Source of the DNA: Candidatus Kerfeldbacteria bacterium
GTDB taxonomy: Bacteria > Patescibacteriota > Patescibacteriia > SBBC01
DNA length: 6,621 bases
Assembly (NCBI GenBank): GCA_903854795.1
Contig: CAINXF010000089.1
Span: 1 to 6,621, forward strand
Reading direction: 5' to 3'
Each line of letters starts with the position of its first letter. Position 1 is the first letter of the stretch. Shown one piece after another: positions 1 to 5,998 of the stretch. A program made the position numbers and the translations under genes. The notes beneath the pieces are model-generated. The model saw nothing but the letters and a program-made list of their open reading frames with translations, was not told the origin of the DNA and did no database searches.

Positions 1-1734
1 CGCGACGGCGAGATTGTCATCGTCGATGAATTCACCGGTAGGTTGATGTTCGGGCGCCGATACTCCGAAGGGTTGCACCAGGCGATCGAGGCGAAGGAGA
101 ACGTCGAGATCAAGCAGGAGAGCCAGACGCTCGCCACGATCACGTTCCAGAACCTGTTCCGCATGTACAAGAAGCTGTCGGGTATGACCGGTACTGCAGC
201 GACGGAAGCCGAGGAATTCCATAAGATATACACGTTGGATGTCGTAGCGATCCCGACGAACAGACCAATGGTTCGTAAGGACGCTCAGGACAGGGTCTAT
301 AAGACCGAGGAAGGCAAGTTCATGGCGGTCGTACGTGACATTAAGGAGCGTCACGAAAAGGGCCAACCGGTCCTCGCGGGCACTATTTCGATCGCGAAGA
401 ATGAGGTGCTGTCCTCGATGCTCGAGCGGGAAGGCGTGCCGCATGAGGTCCTGAACGCGAAGAACCACGAACGTGAGGCGGCGATCATCGCACAAGCGGG
501 TCGCAAAGGTGCCGTGACGATCGCGACGAACATGGCTGGTCGTGGCGTCGACATCATACTCGGCGGCAACCCGCCGGTTCCACAGGAACAGGAAGAGGTG
601 CGTGGGTTCGGCGGACTCCATGTCGTCGGTACCGAACGCCATGAGTCCCGTCGCATCGACCTTCAGCTCCGCGGTCGCGCCGGACGTCAGGGTGACCCCG
701 GGTCTTCGCAGTTCTTCGTGTCGATGGAGGACGACCTCATGCGCATCTTCGGTAGCGACCGCATGAAGAATCTGATGGACCGACTTGGCGTCCCAGATGA
801 CATGCCTATCGAGAACACCATGGTCAGTCGCTCGATCGAATCCGCACAGAAGAAGGTCGAGGGTCACAATTTCGACATCCGCAAACACCTTGTCGAGTAT
901 GACGACGTGATGAACAAGCACCGCGAAGTCGTGTACCGTAAACGTCTCGAGGTGCTCATGGCGAAGTCCGAGGACGTCAGAGAGCTTGCGAAGGGGATCG
1001 TCGACCAGGAGATCGAAACGATCGTCTCGTTCCATGCCGCTGGTGAGCATTCGTCATCGTGGAATCTTAAGGAGCTTTACGACGCCGTATCGGCGGTGTT
1101 ACCACTCGCCGAATCGCAGCGACTTTCAGTCGAACAACTTTCTACGGACACAGGCGAGAAGGGCAACGGCCTTGAATCCCGTGAACGCGTCGTCCACCAC
1201 CTAAACACCATCGCCGAACAATCCTTCGTGGCGCTCGAACGATCGATCGATGATCCAGCGTTCACGACGCAGGTCATCCGTAGCGTCATGTTACGCGCGG
1301 TCGACTCGCTCTGGATCGAGCACCTCGATCTGATGGACCATCTTCGTGAGGGCATCGGGCTCCGTGGGTATGGACAGCGTGAACCGCTCGTCGAATATAA
1401 GCGCGAGGCGTTCTCGTTGTTCACGCAGCTTATCAACTCGATCAATCTGCAGATCGCTACGACGATCTTTAAGGTAGGACAGATCAAAGCACCTGAACAG
1501 ACGCCGATGGCGGCGCGTAGCGTCATTGAGTCAGCGCCGGCAAAAACGATGTCCGACGAGCCGTCAGCGACCTCGGGCGCCACGTCTCCTCAAACGACGA
1601 CGCTAAAGGTTCCAGGGATTGCGCAACAGCTCGAAAAGGTTGGGCGAAACGATCCTTGCCCGTGTGGGTCAGGCAAGAAATTCAAGAAGTGCTACCTCGC
1701 GAAGGATCCCGGCTGCAAATTGCTGGCGAAGTAG
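1..1734 (+). CDS. secA: Preprotein translocase ATPase SecA, C-terminal 577 residues (5' truncated by window edge)
   Basis: SecA is the cytoplasmic motor ATPase that drives unfolded preproteins through SecYEG. The frame is open from base 1 and ends at TAG 1732-1734. The first residues match the conserved IVDEFTGRL...GRRYSEGLHQAIEAKE stretch, so about 300 N-terminal residues (nucleotide-binding domain 1 with Walker A, and much of the preprotein-binding domain) lie outside the window. Seen here, in fragment numbering: the MTGTA motif near 62-66, helicase motif V (TNMAGRGVD, about 176-184), motif VI with arginine fingers (QLRGRAGRQGDPG, about 222-234), the helical scaffold with NFDIRKHLVEYDDV, the helical wing, the second scaffold segment about 429-474 (DSLWIEHLDLMDHLREGI), a low-complexity linker about 505-545, and a C-terminal SEC-C zinc motif. 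The zinc motif reads CPC-X8-CY (C553, C555, C564, Y565), with Tyr where His or Cys is usual. No frameshift is seen, and identity is certain from these motifs. Confidence 0.99.
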   Translation, partial: RDGEIVIVDEFTGRLMFGRRYSEGLHQAIEAKENVEIKQESQTLATITFQNLFRMYKKLSGMTGTAATEAEEFHKIYTLDVVAIPTNRPMVRKDAQDRVYKTEEGKFMAVVRDIKERHEKGQPVLAGTISIAKNEVLSSMLEREGVPHEVLNAKNHEREAAIIAQAGRKGAVTIATNMAGRGVDIILGGNPPVPQEQEEVRGFGGLHVVGTERHESRRIDLQLRGRAGRQGDPGSSQFFVSMEDDLMRIFGSDRMKNLMDRLGVPDDMPIENTMVSRSIESAQKKVEGHNFDIRKHLVEYDDVMNKHREVVYRKRLEVLMAKSEDVRELAKGIVDQEIETIVSFHAAGEHSSSWNLKELYDAVSAVLPLAESQRLSVEQLSTDTGEKGNGLESRERVVHHLNTIAEQSFVALERSIDDPAFTTQVIRSVMLRAVDSLWIEHLDLMDHLREGIGLRGYGQREPLVEYKREAFSLFTQLINSINLQIATTIFKVGQIKAPEQTPMAARSVIESAPAKTMSDEPSATSGATSPQTTTLKVPGIAQQLEKVGRNDPCPCGSGKKFKKCYLAKDPGCKLLAK

Positions 1735-1743
1735 TCACACGTG

Positions 1744-1772
1744 TTGACAGAGGGTGTTTTTTGTGCTATTCT
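1744..1772 (+). promoter_or_regulatory. Sigma-70-type promoter for the L,D-transpeptidase gene
   Basis: A perfect -35 box TTGACA (1744-1749) is followed after 17 nt by TATTCT (1767-1772), which matches TATAAT at 4 of 6 positions. A TGC directly precedes it (1764-1766), giving an extended -10. The expected start of transcription is near 1779-1780, which leaves a leader of about 140 nt before the ATG at 1919. The -35 box begins only 9 nt after the secA stop. The 8-bp palindrome ACACGTGT (1737-1744) touches its first base and could be an operator. The call rests on sequence match only. Confidence 0.75.
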
Positions 1773-1821
1773 TAATAAGTCAGTATTGTTCGTTGATGTA
1801 AAACAAAAAAGAAAACAAACG

Positions 1822-1892
1822 ATGAAGGCCAGAGGTCTTCATATACAATAATGGCAATAAAATGCCATGATGTAGTGGGCCTCTGGCCCTTT
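1822..1892 (+). promoter_or_regulatory. Structured 5' leader element upstream of the L,D-transpeptidase gene
   Basis: Several inverted repeats overlap here. The outer stem pairs GGCCAGAGG (1827-1835) with CCTCTGGCC (1880-1888), 9 perfect base pairs. Inside it are TACA/TGTA (1844-1847 with 1871-1874) and ATGGCA/TGCCAT (1851-1856 with 1863-1868) around a 6-nt loop. A competing hairpin ATGAAG/CTTCAT (1822-1827 with 1837-1842) holds GCCAGAGGT in its loop, the bases that the long-range stem needs, so the two folds compete or form a pseudoknot. An unstructured A-rich run (1799-1820) precedes the element. After the stem there is only CTTTCTC, so a strong intrinsic terminator is unlikely. I do not recognise a known riboswitch class. 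It could also be a small intergenic repeat element or part of a small RNA. Confidence 0.55.
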
Positions 1893-1902
1893 CTCATACT
1901 TT

Positions 1903-1910
1903 AGGAAAAG
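1903..1910 (+). promoter_or_regulatory. Weak Shine-Dalgarno-like site before the L,D-transpeptidase start
   Basis: AGGAAAAG lies 12 nt (counted from the end of AGGA at 1906) before the ATG at 1919. The spacing is longer than optimal, but this is the only purine-rich AGGA-type site before any gene start in the window. It lies just outside the leader stem, so folding of that element could change access to it. Confidence 0.45.
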
Positions 1911-1918
1911 AAAACAGC

Positions 1919-3328
1919 ATGTACGCGAGGGCATTCGGAATCGGGGTTATCGCCGTACTCGCGGTGTTGTGGTGTCAACCGACGAACGTTTCGGCGGCAA
2001 CGCTGAAGTCGATCGGTAAACTTCCACCCGAGGTCAGGGTGTTCAACGACAGGGGAATACTGCAGTCGAAGTTTTTGGCGTACGGCGCAGGATTCAGCGG
2101 CGGCGTCCGTGTTGCGATCGCGGATACTAACGGCGACGGCGCGAACGAGATTATTACGGCGCCAGGACAAGGCGGCGGTCCAGACGTGAAGGTGTTCTCG
2201 CTCAGCGGCACACTGCTTAGCCACTTCATGGCATACGATGAAGGGTTTCGTGGCGGCGTAAATGTTGCCGCGTACGATCTTAACGGCGATGGTGCCGCGG
2301 AGATCATTACTGGTTCAGGCGCGGGCACCACGCCGACGGTCAACATCTTCGAACAAGATGGCACACTTGTCGCATCGTTCCTTGCATACGACTCGGCGTT
2401 CCGTGGCGGCGTCAATGTCGCGGCTGGCGCGTTCGGTGGACACAAAGAAGCGCTGATCGCCACCGGGGCAGGGTTCGGTGGTGGTCAAGTCGTTTTCTAT
2501 ACGCCAAAAGGAAAATACGCCGGACTGAGCCTGCGACCATTCGGTGACTCGATGTACGGTATCGTCGTCACCGCCGTACCGCGAGTCGGAAAACGTTCCA
2601 TGCTCGCCGTGGCACAAGAACGACTTTCGACGTCGACAATAAAAGTGTTCAATCTCGCGTCACCCAACAAGCCGACTTCGGAGTTCACCTCCTATGATGT
2701 GAAGTACCGAGGCGGCGTCCAACTTTCCTCAGCCGATGTGAACGGTGATGGTGCGCCTGAAATCATCACTGCGATCGGGCCAGGTAAGACGCCGAGGATC
2801 ACCACGACATCGATCATGGGTCATCGGTTATCGGATTTTCTTTCATATCAAACATCGTTCACCGGTGGCGCGAACGTCGGGGCGGCGAACGGTACGATCG
2901 TGACCGGTCCACGGGCGGTGTCGCTCGACGGTCGCACCGATCTCTATAAGTACATCGAGGTCAACCTTACCGCGCAGACGCTCAAGTACTACGAGAACGG
3001 CACGTTGCTCGGGTTCAACCGCGTGTCGACCGGAAAGTGGTCGACACCGACGCCGATCGGGACCTTCGCGGTCAGAAACAAGATGCCGATCGCGTACTCA
3101 AAACCCTTCGATCTGTACATGGAATGGTGGATGGCGTTCACACCGGACGGGTCGTACGGACTTCACGCGTTACCGTTTTGGAAGTTGAAGGACGGAGGGA
3201 GAAGGTATGAAGGCGTCGGTCATATCGGCACGCCGGTCTCGCATGGTTGCATCCGTCAGGCGATCGACGAGGCGAAGGTGCTGTACCAGTGGGCCGATGT
3301 CGGCACGCCGGTCATCGTGACGCGTTGA
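1919..3328 (+). CDS. Secreted FG-GAP/VCBS-repeat protein with C-terminal YkuD L,D-transpeptidase domain
   Basis: The 469-residue protein begins with a Sec signal peptide: YAR, hydrophobic core 7-19, likely cleavage after VSA at 26. Residues 39-332 form six repeats of about 50 residues with the pattern VxVF..G.l...F.aY...F.GGVnVa..D.NGDG..EIITg.G. Calcium-binding DxNGDGxxE loops are intact in units 1, 2 and 5 (D69, D120, D273) and lost in units 3, 4 and 6. The likely fold is a beta-propeller. Residues 343-468 form a YkuD domain with YGLH (H416) and SHGCIR (H442, catalytic C444, R446). Such domains make 3-3 cross-links in peptidoglycan or trim and anchor its stem peptides, acting outside the membrane. 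The longer His-to-SHGC spacing fits the YkuD subfamily with an hLGxPVSHGC motif. It lies between secA and secD, has its own promoter, and ends at TGA 3326-3328. The exact reaction and the ligand of the repeats cannot be told from sequence. Confidence 0.93.
   Translation: MYARAFGIGVIAVLAVLWCQPTNVSAATLKSIGKLPPEVRVFNDRGILQSKFLAYGAGFSGGVRVAIADTNGDGANEIITAPGQGGGPDVKVFSLSGTLLSHFMAYDEGFRGGVNVAAYDLNGDGAAEIITGSGAGTTPTVNIFEQDGTLVASFLAYDSAFRGGVNVAAGAFGGHKEALIATGAGFGGGQVVFYTPKGKYAGLSLRPFGDSMYGIVVTAVPRVGKRSMLAVAQERLSTSTIKVFNLASPNKPTSEFTSYDVKYRGGVQLSSADVNGDGAPEIITAIGPGKTPRITTTSIMGHRLSDFLSYQTSFTGGANVGAANGTIVTGPRAVSLDGRTDLYKYIEVNLTAQTLKYYENGTLLGFNRVSTGKWSTPTPIGTFAVRNKMPIAYSKPFDLYMEWWMAFTPDGSYGLHALPFWKLKDGGRRYEGVGHIGTPVSHGCIRQAIDEAKVLYQWADVGTPVIVTR
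2033..2914 (+). repeat. Six tandem FG-GAP/VCBS-type coding repeats, about 150 bp each
   Basis: Units begin near residues 39, 90, 141, 191, 241 and 294 of the encoded protein, a period of 50-53 codons. Units 1-3 and 5 share DNA-level blocks such as GGCGGCGT following a TTC/TTT/TAC aromatic codon. Units 4 and 6 have diverged most. The period and the calcium loops are typical of integrin-like FG-GAP propellers. The number of units and the phase were read by eye. Confidence 0.85.
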
Positions 3329-3354
3329 CCTACGCGTCAGGAATGTGCTACGAT
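3325..3354 (+). promoter_or_regulatory. Promoter for secDF overlapping the upstream stop codon; probably gives a leaderless mRNA
   Basis: TTGACC (3325-3330, 5 of 6 matches) contains the TGA stop of the transpeptidase gene. After 18 nt comes TACGAT (3349-3354, 4 of 6), directly preceded by TGC (3346-3348). The first T and A and the final A and T of the -10 box are conserved. The usual distance puts transcription start at about 3361-3363, only 2-4 nt before the secD ATG. No Shine-Dalgarno sequence is present between 3329 and 3364. Readthrough from the upstream gene remains possible, since no terminator is seen in this gap. Confidence 0.6.
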
Positions 3355-3364
3355 ATCGGTCGAT

Positions 3365-5026
3365 ATGCGCAAGAGCATCTTGATTACCGTCGCCTTTATC
3401 ATCGTATTGACCGTAGCCGCTGGCTTCGTCGATTACCCGACCGCGCCGGATATTTCGATTGGAAGCTACAAAAAGGAACTGAAGGTCCATCTCGGGCTCG
3501 ATCTGCAAGGTGGCACACGGCTCGTCTATAACGCAGACACCGCGAACATCAAGGCATCAGACCGCGCCGATGCACTCCAAGGCGTCCGTGACGTCATCGA
3601 ACGTCGCGTGAACGCGTTCGGCGTGTCTGAACCGGTCGTCCAGACCAACCAGGTCGGCGGCCAGTGGCGCGTGTCAGTGGAACTCGCCGGCGTGAAGGAC
3701 ATCAACCAGGCCATTCAAATGATAGGCGAGACGCCCTCGCTCGATTTTCGTGAACAATCAGTACCAAAAGAGCTACGTACCGAGGCGGAAGCACTTACGC
3801 GAGCTAAAGAAGTCGAGGCGAAGCTTCAAAAATCAGGCGCAGACTTCGCCGCGCTCGCGAAGGAGTACTCGGATGACCCAGGCTCGAAGGATTTGGGCGG
3901 TGACCTTGGTTTTGCCCCACGCGGACAGTTTGTCACCGAATTCGATACTGCGCTATTTGACCAATTAAAGGATGGCGAGTACACGAAGGAGCCGGTGAAG
4001 ACGCAGTTTGGGTACCACATCATCAAGCGTATAGAATCGAAAGAAGTCGATGAAAACGGGAAAAAGACTCTCCAGGTTCATGGTGCGCATATACTCATCG
4101 CCACTACCGATCCCAGTACGACCAGTGGCTACGTTACTACGGCACTGACCGGCAAGAATCTCAAGAGCGCGGCCGTCGAGTTCAACCAGAACACTGGTGA
4201 ACCTGAGGTCAACCTCGTGTTCGACGCCGATGGTACGAAACTCTTTGCGGACATCACGAAACGAAACATTGGCAAGCAGGTCGCCATTTACCTCGATGGA
4301 TCGCCGATCTCCGTCCCGACCGTCAACCAGGAGATCACCGGAGGAAACGCGGTTATTTCTGGTAACTTCACGCTTACCGAGGCGAAGACACTGGCGCGCC
4401 GTTTAAACGCCGGCGCCTTGCCGGTCGCGATATCGCTCATCAGTCAACAGACCATCGGTCCATCATTGGGAAGGATCTCCATCGCACGAAGCTTCTTCGC
4501 GGGTGTGGTGGGCATCCTCCTTGTGGCGCTATTCATGATCTCGTACTACCGATTACCGGGGCTTCTAGCGACCTTCGCGCTCGGTATCTACACCTTGCTG
4601 GTGCTCGCGGTGTTCAAACTCTGGCCGATCACGCTGACGCTTGCCGGCGTGGCAGGCTTCATCCTGTCGATCGGTATGGCACTCGATGCCAACATCCTGA
4701 TCTTCGAGCGGTCACGTGAAGAGCTACGCTCGGGACGCTCGCTTAAGAGCGCCATCGACGAAGGGTTCAAACGCGCGTGGCTTTCGATCCGTGACTCGAA
4801 CGTGTCGTCGATCATCACCGCGCTCATCCTGGCATGGTTCGGCACGAGTATCATCAAGGGGTTCGCAATAACCCTTGCGATTGGCATCGTCATCAGCATG
4901 TTCTCTGCGATCACCATCACGAGGACGTTCTTCAGAATGGTGAGCGGGGATTGGCTCGACCGCCATCGTTGGTTGATCGGTCCCGGACTTTCAAAATCGA
5001 GCGACACGAACGATCATCATACCTAG
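3365..5026 (+). CDS. secD: Protein translocase subunit SecD with inserted parvulin (PpiC-type) rotamase segment
   Basis: SecD works with SecF in the membrane and uses proton flow to pull preproteins out of SecYEG. The 553-residue protein has a first membrane helix at 4-21, the SecD signature GLDLQGG (44-50), the P1 region, then six-helix-family features: helices near 376-395, 398-418, 422-445, 482-498 and 500-520, with SIGMALDANILIFER carrying D441, the residue equivalent to the proton-path Asp of Thermus SecDF. Between MIGETPSLDFRE (119-130) and ALTGKNLK (260-267) sits a parvulin-like segment (about 135-250) not found in classical SecD. The start at 3365 places the membrane helix right at the N-terminus, and no in-frame start lies just upstream. 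There is no Shine-Dalgarno site. The stop TAG 5024-5026 is 3 nt before secF, so the two are certainly an operon and probably translationally coupled. Confidence 0.98.
   Translation: MRKSILITVAFIIVLTVAAGFVDYPTAPDISIGSYKKELKVHLGLDLQGGTRLVYNADTANIKASDRADALQGVRDVIERRVNAFGVSEPVVQTNQVGGQWRVSVELAGVKDINQAIQMIGETPSLDFREQSVPKELRTEAEALTRAKEVEAKLQKSGADFAALAKEYSDDPGSKDLGGDLGFAPRGQFVTEFDTALFDQLKDGEYTKEPVKTQFGYHIIKRIESKEVDENGKKTLQVHGAHILIATTDPSTTSGYVTTALTGKNLKSAAVEFNQNTGEPEVNLVFDADGTKLFADITKRNIGKQVAIYLDGSPISVPTVNQEITGGNAVISGNFTLTEAKTLARRLNAGALPVAISLISQQTIGPSLGRISIARSFFAGVVGILLVALFMISYYRLPGLLATFALGIYTLLVLAVFKLWPITLTLAGVAGFILSIGMALDANILIFERSREELRSGRSLKSAIDEGFKRAWLSIRDSNVSSIITALILAWFGTSIIKGFAITLAIGIVISMFSAITITRTFFRMVSGDWLDRHRWLIGPGLSKSSDTNDHHT
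3761..4138 (+). other. Parvulin-like PPIase segment inside secD (SecD residues about 133-258)
   Basis: Residues 140-224 follow the parvulin pattern: GADFAALAKEYSDDPGSK (158-175), GGDLGF (178-183), RGQFVTEF (186-193), VKTQFGYHIIK (211-221). The active-site candidates are D180 and H218, plus H242 in GAHILIA (240-246). In ordinary parvulins the HIL strand is the first strand of the domain. Here nothing like it precedes residue 140, and it instead follows the GYHIIK strand after the turn DENGKK (229-234). In the known fold these two strands are antiparallel neighbours, so the order is consistent with a circular permutation. F189 replaces the Met common at that position in bacterial parvulins. Catalytic activity is inferred, not shown. 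Confidence 0.85.
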
Positions 5027-5029
5027 TCT

Positions 5030-5926
5030 ATGTACCGCATAGTCCAAAAAAGAAACTATCTCTTCGGCCTGTCGCTCTTGTTGTTGGTGCCTGGCATCAT
5101 CGCATTCTCCATCTGGGGGCTGCGGCTCGGCATCGATTTCACCGGAGGCACGCTCGCGTCAATCAACCTTCCTTCAGCACCACAGGCTGACGCCGTACGT
5201 GCGGTCGTCGAGAAGATGGCGCTTGGTGAGACATCGGTACAATCGACCGGCGCAAGCTCATACGACATCCGTCTGCCATACCTCACTAGCACGCAACACG
5301 ATACGTTCACGTCACAATTGACCGCAGCGTACCCTGACGCGACCGTCGATTCGTTCGACACCATCGGTCCGACCATCGGCCGTGAGCTACGGCAACGTGC
5401 GGTCGTCGCACTGTCGCTCGTGCTCGTCGCCATCCTCATTTACGTCTCATGGGCGTTCAGAAAAGTGTCGAGAGGTCCAGTGCCTTCGTGGGTCTATGGG
5501 TTATCGGCGCTCATCGCACTCGTACATGACGTACTAATGGTCATTGGCGTGTTTGCGATCATCGGCCACTTCTTCAACGTTGACGTCAATTCGCTGTTCG
5601 TCACCGCGCTACTCACCGTGCTCGGATTCTCCGTGCATGACACGATCGTCGTGTTCGATCGGGTGCGTGAACGACTACGCCTGAGCGCGCAGCAGACCTT
5701 CGAGGGCATCGTGAACGAAAGCTTGAACCAGACCATGGTGCGGTCGCTGAACACATCGTTGACCACGGTTATCGTACTGTTCGCACTGTTCTTCTTCGGT
5801 GGTGAATCGATTAGAATGTTCGTGCTCGCCCTGATCATCGGTATCATCTCGGGAACGTACTCTTCGATCTTCGTTGCGACACCTCTCCTCGTGGTGTACG
5901 AGCGGTTCAAAGCGCGACGGTCATAA
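5030..5926 (+). CDS. secF: Protein translocase subunit SecF
   Basis: SecF is the membrane partner of SecD in the proton-driven SecDF complex. The 298-residue length is typical. Seen: first membrane helix 11-30, the signature GIDFTGGT (34-41), the extracytoplasmic P4 region to about 110, the conserved IGPTIGREL (112-120), then helices near 125-141, 155-178, 187-208, 240-257 and 262-285. GFSVHDTIVVFDR (199-211) carries D204 and NQTMVRSLNTS (233-243) carries R238, equivalents of the proton-path Asp and Arg of other SecF proteins. H203 stands where Asn is usual in E. coli and Bacillus. The ATG at 5030 follows the secD stop by 3 nt with no Shine-Dalgarno site, which points to coupled translation. 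The stop is TAA 5924-5926, followed by a terminator. Confidence 0.98.
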   Translation: MYRIVQKRNYLFGLSLLLLVPGIIAFSIWGLRLGIDFTGGTLASINLPSAPQADAVRAVVEKMALGETSVQSTGASSYDIRLPYLTSTQHDTFTSQLTAAYPDATVDSFDTIGPTIGRELRQRAVVALSLVLVAILIYVSWAFRKVSRGPVPSWVYGLSALIALVHDVLMVIGVFAIIGHFFNVDVNSLFVTALLTVLGFSVHDTIVVFDRVRERLRLSAQQTFEGIVNESLNQTMVRSLNTSLTTVIVLFALFFFGGESIRMFVLALIIGIISGTYSSIFVATPLLVVYERFKARRS

Positions 5927-5947
5927 CACAATAGGAAAGACCATCGT

Positions 5948-5980
5948 AAATAATGGTGTCAGACCATTTTTTTATTTATT
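5948..5980 (+). terminator. Rho-independent terminator after secF
   Basis: AATGGT (5952-5957) pairs with ACCATT (5963-5968) around a 5-nt loop. The stem can extend past one mismatch through A-T pairs (5948-5950 with 5970-5972) into the tract of seven T (5967-5973) and a further TTTATT. Only two GC pairs support it, so it may be leaky. An upstream ACCAT (5940-5944) can also pair with ATGGT (5953-5957), giving an alternative hairpin that would disrupt the terminator. Confidence 0.7.
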
Positions 5981-5998
5981 GTCAAAGAGTTCTTGACA
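5980..5998 (+). promoter_or_regulatory. Inverted repeat on the -35 box of the sigma-like gene (candidate operator)
   Basis: TGTCAA (5980-5985) and TTGACA (5993-5998) form a perfect 6-bp inverted repeat with a 7-nt centre, and the right half is the -35 box itself. The left half is thus a -35-like sequence facing the other way. No -10 box lies at the proper distance on the minus strand, so it does not look like a divergent promoter. Binding by a repressor or by the encoded region-4 protein is inference. Confidence 0.4.

Noticed and set aside
1077..1583. Long open frame on the minus strand opposite secA, and similar ones opposite the other genes
   Set aside because: They lie wholly antisense to strongly conserved coding sequence, encode Ser/Arg/Thr-rich low-complexity products without recognisable motifs, and have no promoter or start signals.
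1736..1762. Possible terminator after secA: ACAC (1737-1740) pairing GTGT (1754-1757) before a run of six T
   Set aside because: The stem has only four base pairs and the segment overlaps the -35 box and spacer of a good promoter; the T run is better read as spacer.
1958..1978. Cys19 near the end of the signal-peptide core as a lipoprotein site
   Set aside because: The residues before it (V-L-W) do not fit a lipobox, where a small residue precedes Cys; a standard cleavage site VSA follows at 24-26.
2033..2914. Periodic DNA repeats as a CRISPR or mobile element
   Set aside because: The period of about 150 bp keeps the reading frame and encodes FG-GAP protein repeats; there are no spacers and no conserved short palindromic units.
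3152..3261. Unusually long gap between the His and the SHGC motif in the YkuD domain as a novel variant
   Set aside because: The pattern with an hLGxPVSHGC motif and a longer loop matches a YkuD subfamily I recall, so it is not evidence of novelty.
3326..3328. UGA as a recoded sense codon (code 25)
   Set aside because: TGA sits exactly at the end of the YkuD domain (PVIVTR), and reading through would run into the secD promoter and start, so it acts as a stop.
5957..5985. Divergent minus-strand promoter using the inverted TTGACA at 5980-5985
   Set aside because: No -10-like hexamer occurs 16-18 nt away on the minus strand and no minus-strand gene follows.
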